From the IMG/VR virus record IMGVR_UViG_3300049856_000152, positions 1 to 27,852 of that record: a DNA stretch of 27,852 nt, one strand, 5' to 3'. The stretch is from a virus. The notes beneath the pieces are model-generated. The model was not told where the DNA came from and did not search any database. It was given only the letters and a program-made list of their open reading frames with translations. Positions 1 through 8,925 of the stretch are shown one piece after another. Made by a program: the position numbers and the translations under genes. Numbering within the stretch: position 1 is the first letter of the stretch; each line of letters opens with the position of its first letter.

Positions 1-637
1 CTGACGCAGTGGGAACTACCGATAACGCTGCGTTGGTCCCGGCAGTAACTCCAAGATTAAGTCGGTTAAGCGGATCGCGAAGGTCTTTGCCTTGATCCTG
101 CATCTGTACGGCTTTGTTAGTCGTATCGCCCAACGCAGCGGTAAGGCCTGTAACAGGGGTGGAGTACGCAAGTAGATTTGAACCTGCTGCGCTAAAAGGA
201 TCCATCCCCGCTTCTTGGGTTTGAACGCTTTGCGCCTGCTGCTGTAAGCGTTGAGCTAAGGCATCACGATACTCGGGCGAGATAACTGGGATGTTATCGC
301 CACCGTAAGGATTAGGAACGCGGGCGGCGTTAAGTAAGCTGCCTACCGCAGCGTTAGCGCCAAGCGCAATCTTTTTACCCGCAAGTCCAAAAGTGTCCGC
401 TACTTCGGAGCCGTACTGCGATACAAGACTCGGCCCTTCATTCTTAGTTGATGCCCCCACCGCTTTCAAAGCCGAACGGTTGATGTCCCCCATTGCGGCA
501 AGACGATTGTAATCTACGCCTTTTGTTTTTGCATGGTCACGCAGTACACGATCTGCTACGCTTGATATTGTCCGTGCATCCGCATCAGGCATCTTCTGCC
601 GAACGTAGTTTACAATATCTTCAACGGGCGATGGCAT
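1..637 (-). CDS. Probable internal virion/ejection protein, N-terminal 212 residues (partial)
   Basis: The frame is open from an ATG at 637 to the left edge with no stop, so only the first 212 residues are present. It begins MPSPVEDIVNYVRQKMPDAD and goes on with Ala/Gln-rich and Gly-rich stretches (around residue 110 a GANAAVGSLLNAARVPNPYGG-type segment, near 140-150 a QQQAQ run). No catalytic motif is visible in this part. It follows the stop of the upstream gene by 8 nt with a weak GGA before the ATG. Its place at the end of the late operon, after three Gln-rich proteins, matches the large DNA-ejection protein that ends such blocks in P22- and T7-like phages; some of those carry a transglycosylase domain. 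The role is inferred from position and composition. Another virion protein is possible. Confidence 0.6.
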   Translation of the reverse strand, partial: MPSPVEDIVNYVRQKMPDADARTISSVADRVLRDHAKTKGVDYNRLAAMGDINRSALKAVGASTKNEGPSLVSQYGSEVADTFGLAGKKIALGANAAVGSLLNAARVPNPYGGDNIPVISPEYRDALAQRLQQQAQSVQTQEAGMDPFSAAGSNLLAYSTPVTGLTAALGDTTNKAVQMQDQGKDLRDPLNRLNLGVTAGTNAALSVVPTAS

Positions 638-645
638 GCGAGTCC

Positions 646-1518
646 TTAGCGACGATACAGATTAATGGCGGCGTCAATGGCGTCTTGCGGCACTCCTCCA
701 ATTGTCGCGCTTTGTGTGGGTTGCGCAACAGGCGCAACCGGACCGGCTTTCGGATCAGTCGGCGGCGGATTGTTCGATTCCCACGCCGCGATCTCTTCTG
801 GCGATGGCGCACCCTGTAAAAAGGAAGCACGCATTTTCTTCCATGCCGTCTGTGCTTTAACGTATGATGCCGCTGCCGCCACGTCATTCTTACGGGTATC
901 GGCCTCTTCTTTATTCTTTGCAATAAGTCCGTACTTTGCTTCCAACTCCGCAATACGTTGTTCGGGCGTCAGATGCATGTTCGAGCGCTCGGCAGCTAGT
1001 GTTTGCCGTGCGGACAACCCTTGCTGCGAGGGCGAAGGAATAAACGGCCCTTGTTCGCCCTGCGGTCCGGTATTTTGTATATCGCGAGGGTCGACGTACC
1101 CTTGCGTCGCATCCTTGAACTGCGAGGCGTTCAGTTTACTTTGCGCATATTGGGCAAGTGCAGGATCTGAGCCGTTCGTATACGCACGAGGATTGGTTTC
1201 TGCGAGTCGGTAGTTACCGAGCTGTTGTGCTAAAGCCGCTGATGCGCTACGTTGCCCGGCGACTTGCTGTTGCGATGCGTAGTTACGGCTATCCATGAGG
1301 GCCTGCCGCGCATCTTGCTGCTGGAGTCGATCTTGCTGTTGCGCATACCGCTGCTGTTCTAAAGCCATACGGGCCGATTCGCGGTTGTTGACAATATCCT
1401 GCTGGGCCTGCGCGGCTTTTTGGTTATTGTAATCCGCATACGCCTGCGCGACCCCGCTCAAGCTGCGCCCTAACTGATCAGCAATACCGCCTGGAGTAAG
1501 AATAGCTTCAGCGTTCAT
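646..1518 (-). CDS. Gln/Ala-rich probable internal virion (ejection) protein
   Basis: A 290-residue protein. The first ~110 residues are strongly helical, rich in Gln and Ala (YNNQKAAQAQQD, QQRYAQQQDRLQQQDARQ) and probably form a coiled coil. The middle (about 150-170) is Gly/Pro-rich, a second helical segment around 185-225 (TPEQRIAELEAKYGLIAKNK) follows, and the tail is Pro-rich. Its ATG overlaps the upstream stop as TAATG, so translation is probably coupled. Composition and position among three similar genes suggest a protein packed in the capsid and ejected with DNA, as for P22 gp7/gp20/gp16. No sequence family was recognised, so the function is an inference from composition and order. 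Confidence 0.6.
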   Translation of the reverse strand: MNAEAILTPGGIADQLGRSLSGVAQAYADYNNQKAAQAQQDIVNNRESARMALEQQRYAQQQDRLQQQDARQALMDSRNYASQQQVAGQRSASAALAQQLGNYRLAETNPRAYTNGSDPALAQYAQSKLNASQFKDATQGYVDPRDIQNTGPQGEQGPFIPSPSQQGLSARQTLAAERSNMHLTPEQRIAELEAKYGLIAKNKEEADTRKNDVAAAASYVKAQTAWKKMRASFLQGAPSPEEIAAWESNNPPPTDPKAGPVAPVAQPTQSATIGGVPQDAIDAAINLYRR

Positions 1519-2342
1519 TAGCCCATCCGATACGAGTTTTGGTTCGGAACGCGAGAATAATAGCCGTTCATCGCATCGCTAAGCGATACCCCCGAATTGG
1601 GGATGCTCTGATACATCGGCGGGTTTGCTGGCGCTGGCTGCGGTTGGTGCCCTCTAGCATAAGACCCGGCCATTGAAGCGCCGGTATTCAAGCCCTGTTG
1701 CAACAGCGCACCATACAACATCTGCTCACTCCCCGCTTGCTGTGCGCGTTGGCGATCAATACCGTATGCCGCATCTGCTTTAGCCATATCAGAAGCTGAT
1801 TGACCACCGAACACACCCAAGGCTTGGTCGTTATACGCCGCTTGTGGCTGCAATGCTGCTTGGTTATTTTGGTAATTACGATCGTTAGCGACAAAGGCTT
1901 GGCCCTGTTGGTCAGCGGCATATCCGCCCGCCATTGGCGCTAAGGCGGTACTGGTACGCTGTGCTGCTTCCTGGGCGTATTGCGCGCCAAGCGGTCCTGA
2001 CAACGCAGCTTGATCGGGTAATGGTGCAGCCTGTAATGCCGCCATTTGATTCTGCGCATCCTGTTGATAGCTGGCAGTTTGATCGCCGGGCATCCCCGCC
2101 ATGCGCGCATTTTGATTCTGCTGCGAAGCACCACTTAACGCCATGAGATTGTCACGCTGTGCAACCCCAATACGCCGTAAGTTTTCGTTGTGCTGCTGCA
2201 ACGCCGCCATGTATCGATTGCGTGCCTCTTCTAAAGCGCGATTGCGCTTGCTTGCGCCACGGGCAGAAAGCCCGCCAGCAAGTGCGCCAACGACGCCCCC
2301 TGTGGCAAAACCCGTAAGCGCTGGCGTTGTTTCAGAACTCAT
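1518..2342 (-). CDS. Probable internal virion (ejection) protein with N-terminal glycine zipper
   Basis: A 274-residue protein. Near the N-terminus (about residues 11-29) is a small-residue, membrane-compatible stretch, GFATGGVVGALAGGLSARG, a glycine-zipper pattern. It is followed by a charged helix (KRNRALEEARNRYMAALQQH) and a long Gln/Ala/Met-rich region. Start and stop both overlap the neighbours as TAATG. The upstream gene has the same architecture (glycine zipper, then Gln-rich helices), so the two may be related or may co-assemble. Ejection proteins that form a transenvelope channel often combine amphipathic helices with Gly/Ala-rich segments. That link is an inference, and no catalytic motif is visible. 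Confidence 0.6.
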   Translation of the reverse strand: MSSETTPALTGFATGGVVGALAGGLSARGASKRNRALEEARNRYMAALQQHNENLRRIGVAQRDNLMALSGASQQNQNARMAGMPGDQTASYQQDAQNQMAALQAAPLPDQAALSGPLGAQYAQEAAQRTSTALAPMAGGYAADQQGQAFVANDRNYQNNQAALQPQAAYNDQALGVFGGQSASDMAKADAAYGIDRQRAQQAGSEQMLYGALLQQGLNTGASMAGSYARGHQPQPAPANPPMYQSIPNSGVSLSDAMNGYYSRVPNQNSYRMG

Positions 2343-3154
2343 TAGAGCATTCCTATTCCGGCTGAGGCGAAGTTTCCAAGCGTGCCGATTTGCCCACCAT
2401 AGATTTGACTCATGTTGTTTTGGTACGCCTGCTGGTCCTGTAGTGCCTGCATCTGCATAGCTGCTTGGTTCTTATACGCCTGGGACTGATTTCCTTGCTG
2501 CTGTAAAAGTGACTCGTAATACTTTTGGATATAGGGATCTGGAGCATACGCTTGTTGGCGAAGCTGCTGCGCCTGCTGTTGGTCATTTTGACGAAGCCCC
2601 TGTACGTAGTTTTGCGCTTGCTGTGCGTTCTGTGCTTGCTGTTGTGCAAGCTGCGAATTCAGCAAAGACTTGTTGTACTCCGATTGACTGCCACCAAGCG
2701 TACCCCGTGCGGCGGACTGCAACTGCATACGCTTTAACGAATCCGCGTAGCTTTGCTGCGATTGCTTATTTTGATCGCCCTGCATCTGCTGGTATAGCGA
2801 CGCGTAGTAGGGATTACGCGATTGTTCCCATGCCGATACGTTCGACAGATTCTTGTTGCGGTTTTGATCCGAGGCGTATTGCGCTTGTGCTAGCCCGTAT
2901 TGGTCTTTAGTCCACCCTTGTCCGGTTGCGTTACGGTACGAGTTTTCCTGGTTATAGTACCAATCTTTATTTGGGTTTGCGCCGTACTCTGATTGCGCGG
3001 TCCATGGTGCAGGAGCGGCCGCTGATGCGCTGCCTCCGCCCGAGTGATTCTTATCGTACAGACTACCAACAAGCGCACCGACACCGCCACCGGTGACGCC
3101 GCCTAACGCTCCGCCCGTGGCTGCTCCTATCGCGGTACCTAGTCCAAAGCCCAT
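2342..3154 (-). CDS. Probable internal virion (ejection) protein, glycine zipper plus Gln-rich
   Basis: A 270-residue protein from the ATG at 3154. The frame could begin at a TTG at 3166, but the ATG has a GAGG Shine-Dalgarno six bases upstream and gives the expected hydrophobic N-terminus. Residues 1-31 are a Gly/Ala zipper (GFGLGTAIGAATGGALGGVT, then GGGVGALVGSLYD). The rest is very rich in Gln, Asn and Tyr, with several QQQAQ and QAQN runs and a likely long helix around 165-250. It is the first of three adjacent low-complexity genes just after the tail fibre. Composition and order suggest a DNA-ejection protein, and no family assignment is possible by eye. Confidence 0.6.
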   Translation of the reverse strand: MGFGLGTAIGAATGGALGGVTGGGVGALVGSLYDKNHSGGGSASAAAPAPWTAQSEYGANPNKDWYYNQENSYRNATGQGWTKDQYGLAQAQYASDQNRNKNLSNVSAWEQSRNPYYASLYQQMQGDQNKQSQQSYADSLKRMQLQSAARGTLGGSQSEYNKSLLNSQLAQQQAQNAQQAQNYVQGLRQNDQQQAQQLRQQAYAPDPYIQKYYESLLQQQGNQSQAYKNQAAMQMQALQDQQAYQNNMSQIYGGQIGTLGNFASAGIGML

Positions 3155-3162
3155 GGTATTCC

Positions 3163-4554
3163 TCAATACTTAATGATGAAGTTAAAGACGAGTCCTGGCT
3201 GTACAACGTTAAAAGGGGTGGTGCTTCCTGCGCTATCCGTGGGGGTGGAGAAGCGTATATCACTAGCGGACCAAGGTGCATCAGTTCCTGGGCCATTTGT
3301 TGCGCTGCCGCCATTACGCTGCCCCCAGCGGTACACATGGGTATGCGCAACCAACTCACTGGCGGTCATGGTGTGTGTTTCTTCACCAAACCACTGTCCT
3401 GCCGCCCGTGCAGTAAGCGCCGTTCCGGTGGGTCTCCCCGATCCAGACGCGTTATTTCCTAAGCCAGACCCCGCGCCAAGCACTGTACGACCTGCTGGAT
3501 TAGGCAAATCAAACGTAGTAGACCCATCGCCTGCGCCGTAGGTTGTACCGATAAGCGCAAAAAGCGCCGAGTGGGTGGTACGATTACCAGTAGTTGTACC
3601 GTTACAGATAAGCCAACCAGCAGGCGCTGAACTGCCCGCAAAGGGCAACACGGCCCCAACGGGAGTAGACTGCGTAAGAAGGTTATCTACGTACAGTTTC
3701 GTTGCGGCATCGGTACTTAGCGTCGGCGTGCCAAGATTGATGCCGCGCTGCGTACCGAAATTAAGCTGCCCCGTCATGGCGTTGGTGCCGTCCTTTTTCA
3801 AGAACGAATTCGCCAAGGTAGTAAGGGTCTGATTAACGGCAGAAAGTTGTGCGTAAGTTGCCGCGTCTTGTGCTGATGCGCCATCAACAAGGTTCGTCAA
3901 CTTGTGCGAACCCATCGAGATATCAGCGGTAGCAGCGTTGGTACCGTCACGTCGCCAGAGCGATGCAATCGTACCGAGACTTGCGGCCAAGGCGTTTGCG
4001 GTCGTAACGATTTCCGCAATCGCGCCTTCGACCGTAGTTGCTGCAACCAATGCGCCGGTATCCTGCAAGCCGACCATATTAGCGCCATTAGCACCCGAAG
4101 CGGTATCGGCCAAACGCGTTGCTAAACCCGAACCAGATTCAAACGCTTCCACCAACACAACGGTCAAAGCCGCCTGCGCAGGGATAGTAACTTGTAAAAA
4201 ACCACCGTTATTTGCGACGGAAACCGTTGTGGGGTCTAGGACCAGTCCTGCCGAGAAAACGCGTACGTTTAAATTGGTAAATGCCGCAACGTACGCGATG
4301 GTCGTGATAAAAACGGTTTGACTTGCCGTTGCAGAAAACGCTTGACTTCCGGCTAGCGCTTGTGCGGTTGCGCTTGATAGGTTTTTAAGAGCGCCAGACG
4401 ATGTAGTTACGCCACGAACGAACGTGTTGAGCTGATCGACAATTTCAACCGTGTCGTTCATTTCCGCATCAAGCATCGCGGGGCTGATGCTATTACCGGC
4501 ATTAGCCTGTTGCTGGTAGCTCGTACGGCGAGATGGGCGCGGAGGATAGGGCAT
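3163..4554 (-). CDS. Tail fibre with C-terminal phage tail-collar domain
   Basis: A 463-residue protein. Two fibre-type repeats are visible near residues 202-236 and 254-290, each beginning with a DGTNA(A/M) motif and ending in DAAT-x-x-Y(A/V); repeats of this kind are common in phage fibre shafts. Residues 298-360 match the tail-collar domain (also seen in microcystin-dependent proteins): PVGAVLPFAG, APAGWLICNG, ALIGTTYGAGDGSTTFDLPN and GRTVLGAG. The C-terminus (PFNVVQPGLVFNFIIKY) is the usual closing strand of that family. The protein probably takes part in host recognition as a trimeric fibre. The ATG at 4554 has no clear Shine-Dalgarno and lies 49 nt after the upstream stop, the largest spacing in this part of the operon. 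Confidence 0.9.
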   Translation of the reverse strand: MPYPPRPSRRTSYQQQANAGNSISPAMLDAEMNDTVEIVDQLNTFVRGVTTSSGALKNLSSATAQALAGSQAFSATASQTVFITTIAYVAAFTNLNVRVFSAGLVLDPTTVSVANNGGFLQVTIPAQAALTVVLVEAFESGSGLATRLADTASGANGANMVGLQDTGALVAATTVEGAIAEIVTTANALAASLGTIASLWRRDGTNAATADISMGSHKLTNLVDGASAQDAATYAQLSAVNQTLTTLANSFLKKDGTNAMTGQLNFGTQRGINLGTPTLSTDAATKLYVDNLLTQSTPVGAVLPFAGSSAPAGWLICNGTTTGNRTTHSALFALIGTTYGAGDGSTTFDLPNPAGRTVLGAGSGLGNNASGSGRPTGTALTARAAGQWFGEETHTMTASELVAHTHVYRWGQRNGGSATNGPGTDAPWSASDIRFSTPTDSAGSTTPFNVVQPGLVFNFIIKY

Positions 4555-4603
4555 AGCGGTGCTTTTAGTGTGCGCTCGTTTATTTTGGAATCAAGCGCGG
4601 GGC

Positions 4604-5731
4604 CTATTCAAAAACACCGGCGTAGCTATACAACGCAGAACCCCCTTTGGCGGCGCTCCACCCTACTTCTGGAGTGTAACCATACACAAGTCCGGTTGAA
4701 TTAACGTACCATCCCTCAACGCCTACCGTTCCAATAAGCCGAACTATTGTACCCGTTGGCGGAGCCGGAACGGCAACCCAGGTACTTCCGTTACTAGAGT
4801 AATAGCTCGTGTCATTGCTGACGTAGACAAAAAAGTGTGTAGCGGACGCAAAAAGGGTACTGACGTTTCCTAAAGTATCGTGCGGCGCACTAGCATTCGC
4901 CCACGTAATACCACCATCTGTTGAATAGTGCAACCGGAGCGTACTTGAATAGACCCCGGCTACTACTGCAACATTTCCGATCGCAACGACGTACCCAACT
5001 TGTCCGCCCAGTCCCGTATCGGGTACGGTGCGTGCTGTCCATGTAACGCTATCGGTAGAAGTCCGTATCTGAACATCCGCAGCTACAAGGGTTCCGACAA
5101 TAATAAAATTGGTAGTAGTTGCCGCTAACCCCGTGGCGTAATTGAATCCGCTACCTATTGCAAACGGCCCGGCAAAAGACCCCCACGTCGTGCCAATATC
5201 TAGACTTCGCGCCATAGGGTTAGAATTGTAGCCGTTTAGCCACATAGCGACTATAGTGTTACCCACTCGGGCTATGCCCCGCTGCGTAGTATGCGCCGTT
5301 TGAGCACTTACTTCGCTATATGCTACCGCAGTAGACCGCCCTATATTTCCAGTATTACGCGGGAAATAAACGGCCCCTTGTTCTGGGATGTAGAGCGGCG
5401 GACGGTCTGTTTCACTACCCGTTGCTGTTATGAAGTACCGATCGGCAAGCGTCGGGTTATCTTTGACACTGTATGGAGAAAATCCATAGGACAAAATATA
5501 ACTATCGTATATCGGATAGCCCGGCCCTACCACTGTTTTCCCACTATAACTGAAGACCTGCTGCCCCGCACGCCCGACGGTGTTTATCTCACCCACGATT
5601 TGCCCGTTGACAAATTTTGTCAACCGCCGCCGCCCTTTATTACTCAACCACCACGTACTACCCGAACTGCCTTGCAGCCCCGCATGTCCAGGGTCTAGGA
5701 TGCGCTCATCACGGCGGCGTAAGTAGGTCAT
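4604..5731 (-). CDS. Asp-box (BNR-like) repeat virion protein, possible tail spike or depolymerase
   Basis: A 375-residue protein with four Asp-box-like motifs of the S-x-D-x-G-x-T-W type: SLDIGTTW (176-183), STDSVTW (225-231), STDGGITW (270-277) and SSNGSTW (312-318). Such motifs sit on beta-propeller blades in sialidases and other BNR-repeat proteins, and the spacing of ~40-50 residues suits consecutive blades. The N-terminus (MTYLRRRDERILDPGHAG) may anchor it to the tail. The ATG overlaps the upstream stop as ATGA. A propeller fold is well supported by the repeats. An enzymatic (glycan-cleaving) role is only possible, because no catalytic site was identified; the propeller could equally be a receptor-binding head. 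Confidence 0.7.
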   Translation of the reverse strand: MTYLRRRDERILDPGHAGLQGSSGSTWWLSNKGRRRLTKFVNGQIVGEINTVGRAGQQVFSYSGKTVVGPGYPIYDSYILSYGFSPYSVKDNPTLADRYFITATGSETDRPPLYIPEQGAVYFPRNTGNIGRSTAVAYSEVSAQTAHTTQRGIARVGNTIVAMWLNGYNSNPMARSLDIGTTWGSFAGPFAIGSGFNYATGLAATTTNFIIVGTLVAADVQIRTSTDSVTWTARTVPDTGLGGQVGYVVAIGNVAVVAGVYSSTLRLHYSTDGGITWANASAPHDTLGNVSTLFASATHFFVYVSNDTSYYSSNGSTWVAVPAPPTGTIVRLIGTVGVEGWYVNSTGLVYGYTPEVGWSAAKGGSALYSYAGVFE

Positions 5732-6354
5732 GAAACCTCAACAATTGCGCCATTTGCCAAAAAGTATTTGGTGCCACCCGACGCGATACCGCCAAAGAGG
5801 TTAAGGCTTATATTGCCTCCAAGAGCTTGCGCGTTATTGAGCTTCTTCGTAACCGTCGTCGCATCAACAACGCCCGTCAATCCATCATCAAGGTAATGAA
5901 CTGCCGCCCCTTGTACCGGGGTATCGGGATCGGTAAGGCTGAAAGATTGTAACGCTGAACGGTTTTCACATGCCACGTAAAGCGTTGCTCCTACGATGAT
6001 AGCATTAAGGGGGTTGACGACATGGTTGGCGGTAAAGCGCTCGCCGCATGAGATATTACCCGTTGCGGTAACATTCATCACTCGCCCCGTATTTACGCCG
6101 TCAAAACAGTAGACCCGCCCACTATCGCCACCGACAGCCCAGGCAATGCGATTGAACACCCAGCGGCGTTGCTTCTCGACACCCAAACCATCAAGCACTA
6201 CCATGCTGCCTGTTGGCCCTGGCGCTACCATGAGGAAATTTGTAGCGGTAAGCCACGGTTCCGCTGCCGCAATATCGACGGTAATCAATATGGACGTGCC
6301 ATCTGTCTTATATAGTTTCCCATCATCGCATACAGCCCAGCAGTACGTAGCCAT
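5728..6354 (-). CDS. Hypothetical virion protein, possible beta-propeller
   Basis: A 208-residue protein from the ATG at 6354 (MATYCWAVCDDGKLYKTDGT). The frame extends five codons upstream to a TTG inside the previous gene, but the ATG one base after that gene's TAA is simpler. Short beta-rich units with G-x-x-Y motifs (DDGKLYKTDG, GDSGRVYCFDG, GATLYVACENRS) look like propeller or YVTN-type blades. The gene overlaps the Asp-box protein by ATGA and follows another predicted beta-rich protein, so it belongs to the tail-tip/fibre module. No specific family was recognised. Confidence 0.6.
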   Translation of the reverse strand: MATYCWAVCDDGKLYKTDGTSILITVDIAAAEPWLTATNFLMVAPGPTGSMVVLDGLGVEKQRRWVFNRIAWAVGGDSGRVYCFDGVNTGRVMNVTATGNISCGERFTANHVVNPLNAIIVGATLYVACENRSALQSFSLTDPDTPVQGAAVHYLDDGLTGVVDATTVTKKLNNAQALGGNISLNLFGGIASGGTKYFLANGAIVEVS

Positions 6355-6355
6355 C

Positions 6356-7189
6356 TTAGGTATACGCAATACTTACAGCGACTTGGCCTGCGGCAACAGC
6401 AGTAGCGTCCGTCACAGCCATTCCGCCTGTGATAGCATATGCTAGTCCGGTAGCGTGGCGAACCCACCCGGTATCATCAATAACCACTGTGCCATTAACA
6501 GGGACTAAGATAGTCGCTACTGGAGTGTCTGAAGCCAAAACCGGCGCGGAAGCCTTGTTGTACATTTTAAAATATGCCACCGCAGCTCCGTTATTTGAAA
6601 CGGTAATGCGCGCAAGCTGCGCATTCGTAGCTTTAACAGACGTCAAATTTGTAGTTGCAGCACTGATTAGATGATGAAAAGTGCTCGCCCCGTCGGCCAC
6701 ATTTATTGCTGGGCGAACCTGCGCAGTAATAGTTCCGGTGACAACTGCGTTTACCCCGAGGCTGCTAATAGGCGATGCTTTCGGCGCTGCACGAATAATT
6801 AGCGATCCCGCCGTCAACGTTGCCACGTTAAGGCTCATGAGATACAAATCGAGTCCCGCAACGTCAACTTCAATTACCGCTTGCCCGCTGATATTACCGA
6901 CGTTACCGACGGCAAGTACGCTCGTTGCTACGGCATCAACACGGCGGTATACAAGATTGGCCCACGTTGTACCGCCATCCGTTGAGTATTGCGGATTTAA
7001 ATTACAGTTGGTAGCACCAACACCGTATACCAAAATTACTCGTTGCGTGCCTTCTGGAATGATCCATGAGCTGGTACGTCCTATAGCTGAGATCGTCCAT
7101 GAGTTGTAGGTATCAACGTTAAACCCATTCGGTAACGAGTTTACCGTTTGAAGAACATCATTTCCATCACGAATAAGGGTGGTTGGCAT
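6356..7189 (-). CDS. Hypothetical virion protein with one Asp-box and a beta-rich C-terminal domain
   Basis: A 277-residue protein. It carries one Asp-box-like motif, STDGGTTW, at residues 69-76, almost identical to the one in the propeller gene two positions downstream. Residues ~165-277 form a beta-rich segment (TFHHLISAATTNLTSVKATN, then YFKMYNKAS and VAVSIAYT) of a type often seen in phage structural proteins of unknown role. It starts at the ATG at 7189, six bases after the upstream stop. It is probably a tail or fibre-associated component. Function is inferred from motif and context only. Confidence 0.6.
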   Translation of the reverse strand: MPTTLIRDGNDVLQTVNSLPNGFNVDTYNSWTISAIGRTSSWIIPEGTQRVILVYGVGATNCNLNPQYSTDGGTTWANLVYRRVDAVATSVLAVGNVGNISGQAVIEVDVAGLDLYLMSLNVATLTAGSLIIRAAPKASPISSLGVNAVVTGTITAQVRPAINVADGASTFHHLISAATTNLTSVKATNAQLARITVSNNGAAVAYFKMYNKASAPVLASDTPVATILVPVNGTVVIDDTGWVRHATGLAYAITGGMAVTDATAVAAGQVAVSIAYT

Positions 7190-7195
7190 ATCGGA

Positions 7196-7450
7196 TCACA
7201 GTGCTAAAACGGGTACGTACTGGCTGTTTTTCTTGGCGCTAAAACGGGCGGAAAGTAATCCTTGCCCTACACGAGTTCCCGAGTTTGCAACGACCATACC
7301 GCGTGGTGTTGCGGGTAAAGCAATAGCGGCATCGAGAACACCGTTGCTCTGGCGATAGAGAACATCTGTGCCGCCATACCACACAACGCGAGGCGTATCT
7401 ACCGCAATAGCGGTCGTAGAAAATGCACTACGGCGCCGGATAAAGATCAT
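7196..7450 (-). CDS. Small hypothetical virion-module protein (84 aa)
   Basis: An 84-residue basic protein starting MIFIRRRSAFSTTAIAVDTP. It appears beta-rich and has no recognisable motif, signal peptide or membrane segment. The ATG overlaps the stop of the large nozzle-like gene upstream (ATGA), so it is translationally coupled to it. Its position between the nozzle-like gene and the Asp-box proteins suggests a small tail component or chaperone. I do not recognise the family. Confidence 0.55.
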   Translation of the reverse strand: MIFIRRRSAFSTTAIAVDTPRVVWYGGTDVLYRQSNGVLDAAIALPATPRGMVVANSGTRVGQGLLSARFSAKKNSQYVPVLAL

Positions 7451-8925
7451 GCATTACCTACCTTAACACGGAAAGAAAAGCTGTCCATTTGCCAAGCTCC
7501 GGTTCCCGTCATCTTGGGACTTATGGCATCGGATACAATACGAATCGGAATATGGTTAATACCGATGGTGCTGCCAGCGACAGTTGGCCCTTTGTGCGTT
7601 ACGGTCTCGTCGCGTACTTTAGGATACAGCGTCAAGGCATGTGTGCCGGATTGTGCAACCTCGTAAGAGATCCACTGCTTTTTATTTCCCGTAGCCCCCG
7701 CATACAAATATGGGAAACGTGCCGTCCAGGAATATCCGATTTCGCCCGTGTAGGTATCGTCGAAGACATAAACCGAAGTACCGCTACGCACGTACACCTT
7801 GGCGTTTAGTTCGACCATATCGGTGACGTTGAAACCCGTCGGCAGAATGTACTTAGTCCACCCCTGCAAAGGCTGACCGTCCGGTCCCTGGCGGCTGCTT
7901 GTAAAAACGTACATCAAGTTGCCGATTGCGCACAAATACTGCGAACGTGACGGCGACCAGAGCGATACCAACCGTTTACCAGTAAGGACAAGCTGCTTAG
8001 TTTCTGCTTGTATTGCCGCCCCGATGTCGCCGTCTTGTGACTGCCCGGACGCTACGACAATGGACAGGCTACGAAATCCTCCCGAAGCAAAGTAGATCGA
8101 GTCCCCCATGATGTTGGCAATCGAGCCCGATTGTTCAGTTCCTGCGCCACCGACGATATCTGACAATTCGTTGTCCGCAGGGTCCGGGAAAAACGACCAA
8201 AGCTGTGTGGTATCAAAGAAAAATACCGCAAGCTTGTTGCCGAAATAAGAAAACCCACGTACCTCGGGATCCCCGTTGACGTGCTGTGTCACCGGCAAAA
8301 ACCCGGCGTCGCCTGAGTTTGTCCAGTCAGTTGGGCCGTTGATCGTTGACGAAAACCACACGTTTGAGGTCGTAATATCGTTTGCGATAATCTTACGCGA
8401 CATCGCAAACAAGTGCGGACCAGGAGTAAAAGGAAGCGTTACCTGGGTTTTACCGATAGCGGCGATAGTGAACACGTCCGCTTCTGGGACATAGTGGTGC
8501 TCGTATTGCGTACCTAACGCGGTGTTTGACGGGTCAAGATATTTTTCAATACAGATATACGGCGTGCGGTTCCATACTTGCGCGCCGGTAAGTCGCAACA
8601 GCGTGCCGGTATTTCCGCCTGTAACGTTGTTGCTAAAGAAGTCGTATCGGAAACCGGGTGGGCTATCTGGAAACACCCCGCTCGCTGGTACAGGTACTGC
8701 ACAACGCAAGAACCCGTTACACTTGTAAAGCCCCAATGACGTAGAATCGACAGTCGCTACGAGACGTAACTGGGCGCGTGATTTAACACCGCCGCCAATG
8801 GTGAAATCGAGGTTATCCGCTTGCCGTAATGTGTTAGGAGCGCTGGCGTCCACACCACGACGTAAGTCAAGGCCGAGAAAACCCGACACTTCAAGAAGCG
8901 GCGGTTCCTTTACCACGGGGACCAA
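7447..8925 (-). CDS. Large beta-rich tail protein, candidate tail nozzle (gp10/tubular-B-like)
   Basis: About 492 residues, rich in beta-structure and aromatic residues, with propeller-like phrases such as TTQLWSFFPDPADNE, SIYFASGGFRSLSIV and SRSQYLCAIGNLMYVFTS. It directly follows the gp4/gp11-like adaptor, the position of P22 gp10 or T7 gp12, which build the tail nozzle. That role is inferred from order, size and fold character. The start is uncertain: the frame opens with TTG at 8925, overlapping the adaptor gene by 16 bases, and GTG codons occur at 8916 and further in. The segment starting FLGLDLRRGVDASAPNTLRQ is the first that looks conserved. The stop overlaps the next ATG (ATGA). Confidence 0.65.
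   Translation of the reverse strand: MVPVVKEPPLLEVSGFLGLDLRRGVDASAPNTLRQADNLDFTIGGGVKSRAQLRLVATVDSTSLGLYKCNGFLRCAVPVPASGVFPDSPPGFRYDFFSNNVTGGNTGTLLRLTGAQVWNRTPYICIEKYLDPSNTALGTQYEHHYVPEADVFTIAAIGKTQVTLPFTPGPHLFAMSRKIIANDITTSNVWFSSTINGPTDWTNSGDAGFLPVTQHVNGDPEVRGFSYFGNKLAVFFFDTTQLWSFFPDPADNELSDIVGGAGTEQSGSIANIMGDSIYFASGGFRSLSIVVASGQSQDGDIGAAIQAETKQLVLTGKRLVSLWSPSRSQYLCAIGNLMYVFTSSRQGPDGQPLQGWTKYILPTGFNVTDMVELNAKVYVRSGTSVYVFDDTYTGEIGYSWTARFPYLYAGATGNKKQWISYEVAQSGTHALTLYPKVRDETVTHKGPTVAGSTIGINHIPIRIVSDAISPKMTGTGAWQMDSFSFRVKVGNA

Noticed and set aside
665-1213. 182-aa plus-strand ORF opposite the Gln-rich ejection gene
   Set aside because: Composition (Cys/Ser/Ala) mirrors the antisense of Gln/Ala-rich codons, and it lies within a continuous coupled minus-strand operon.
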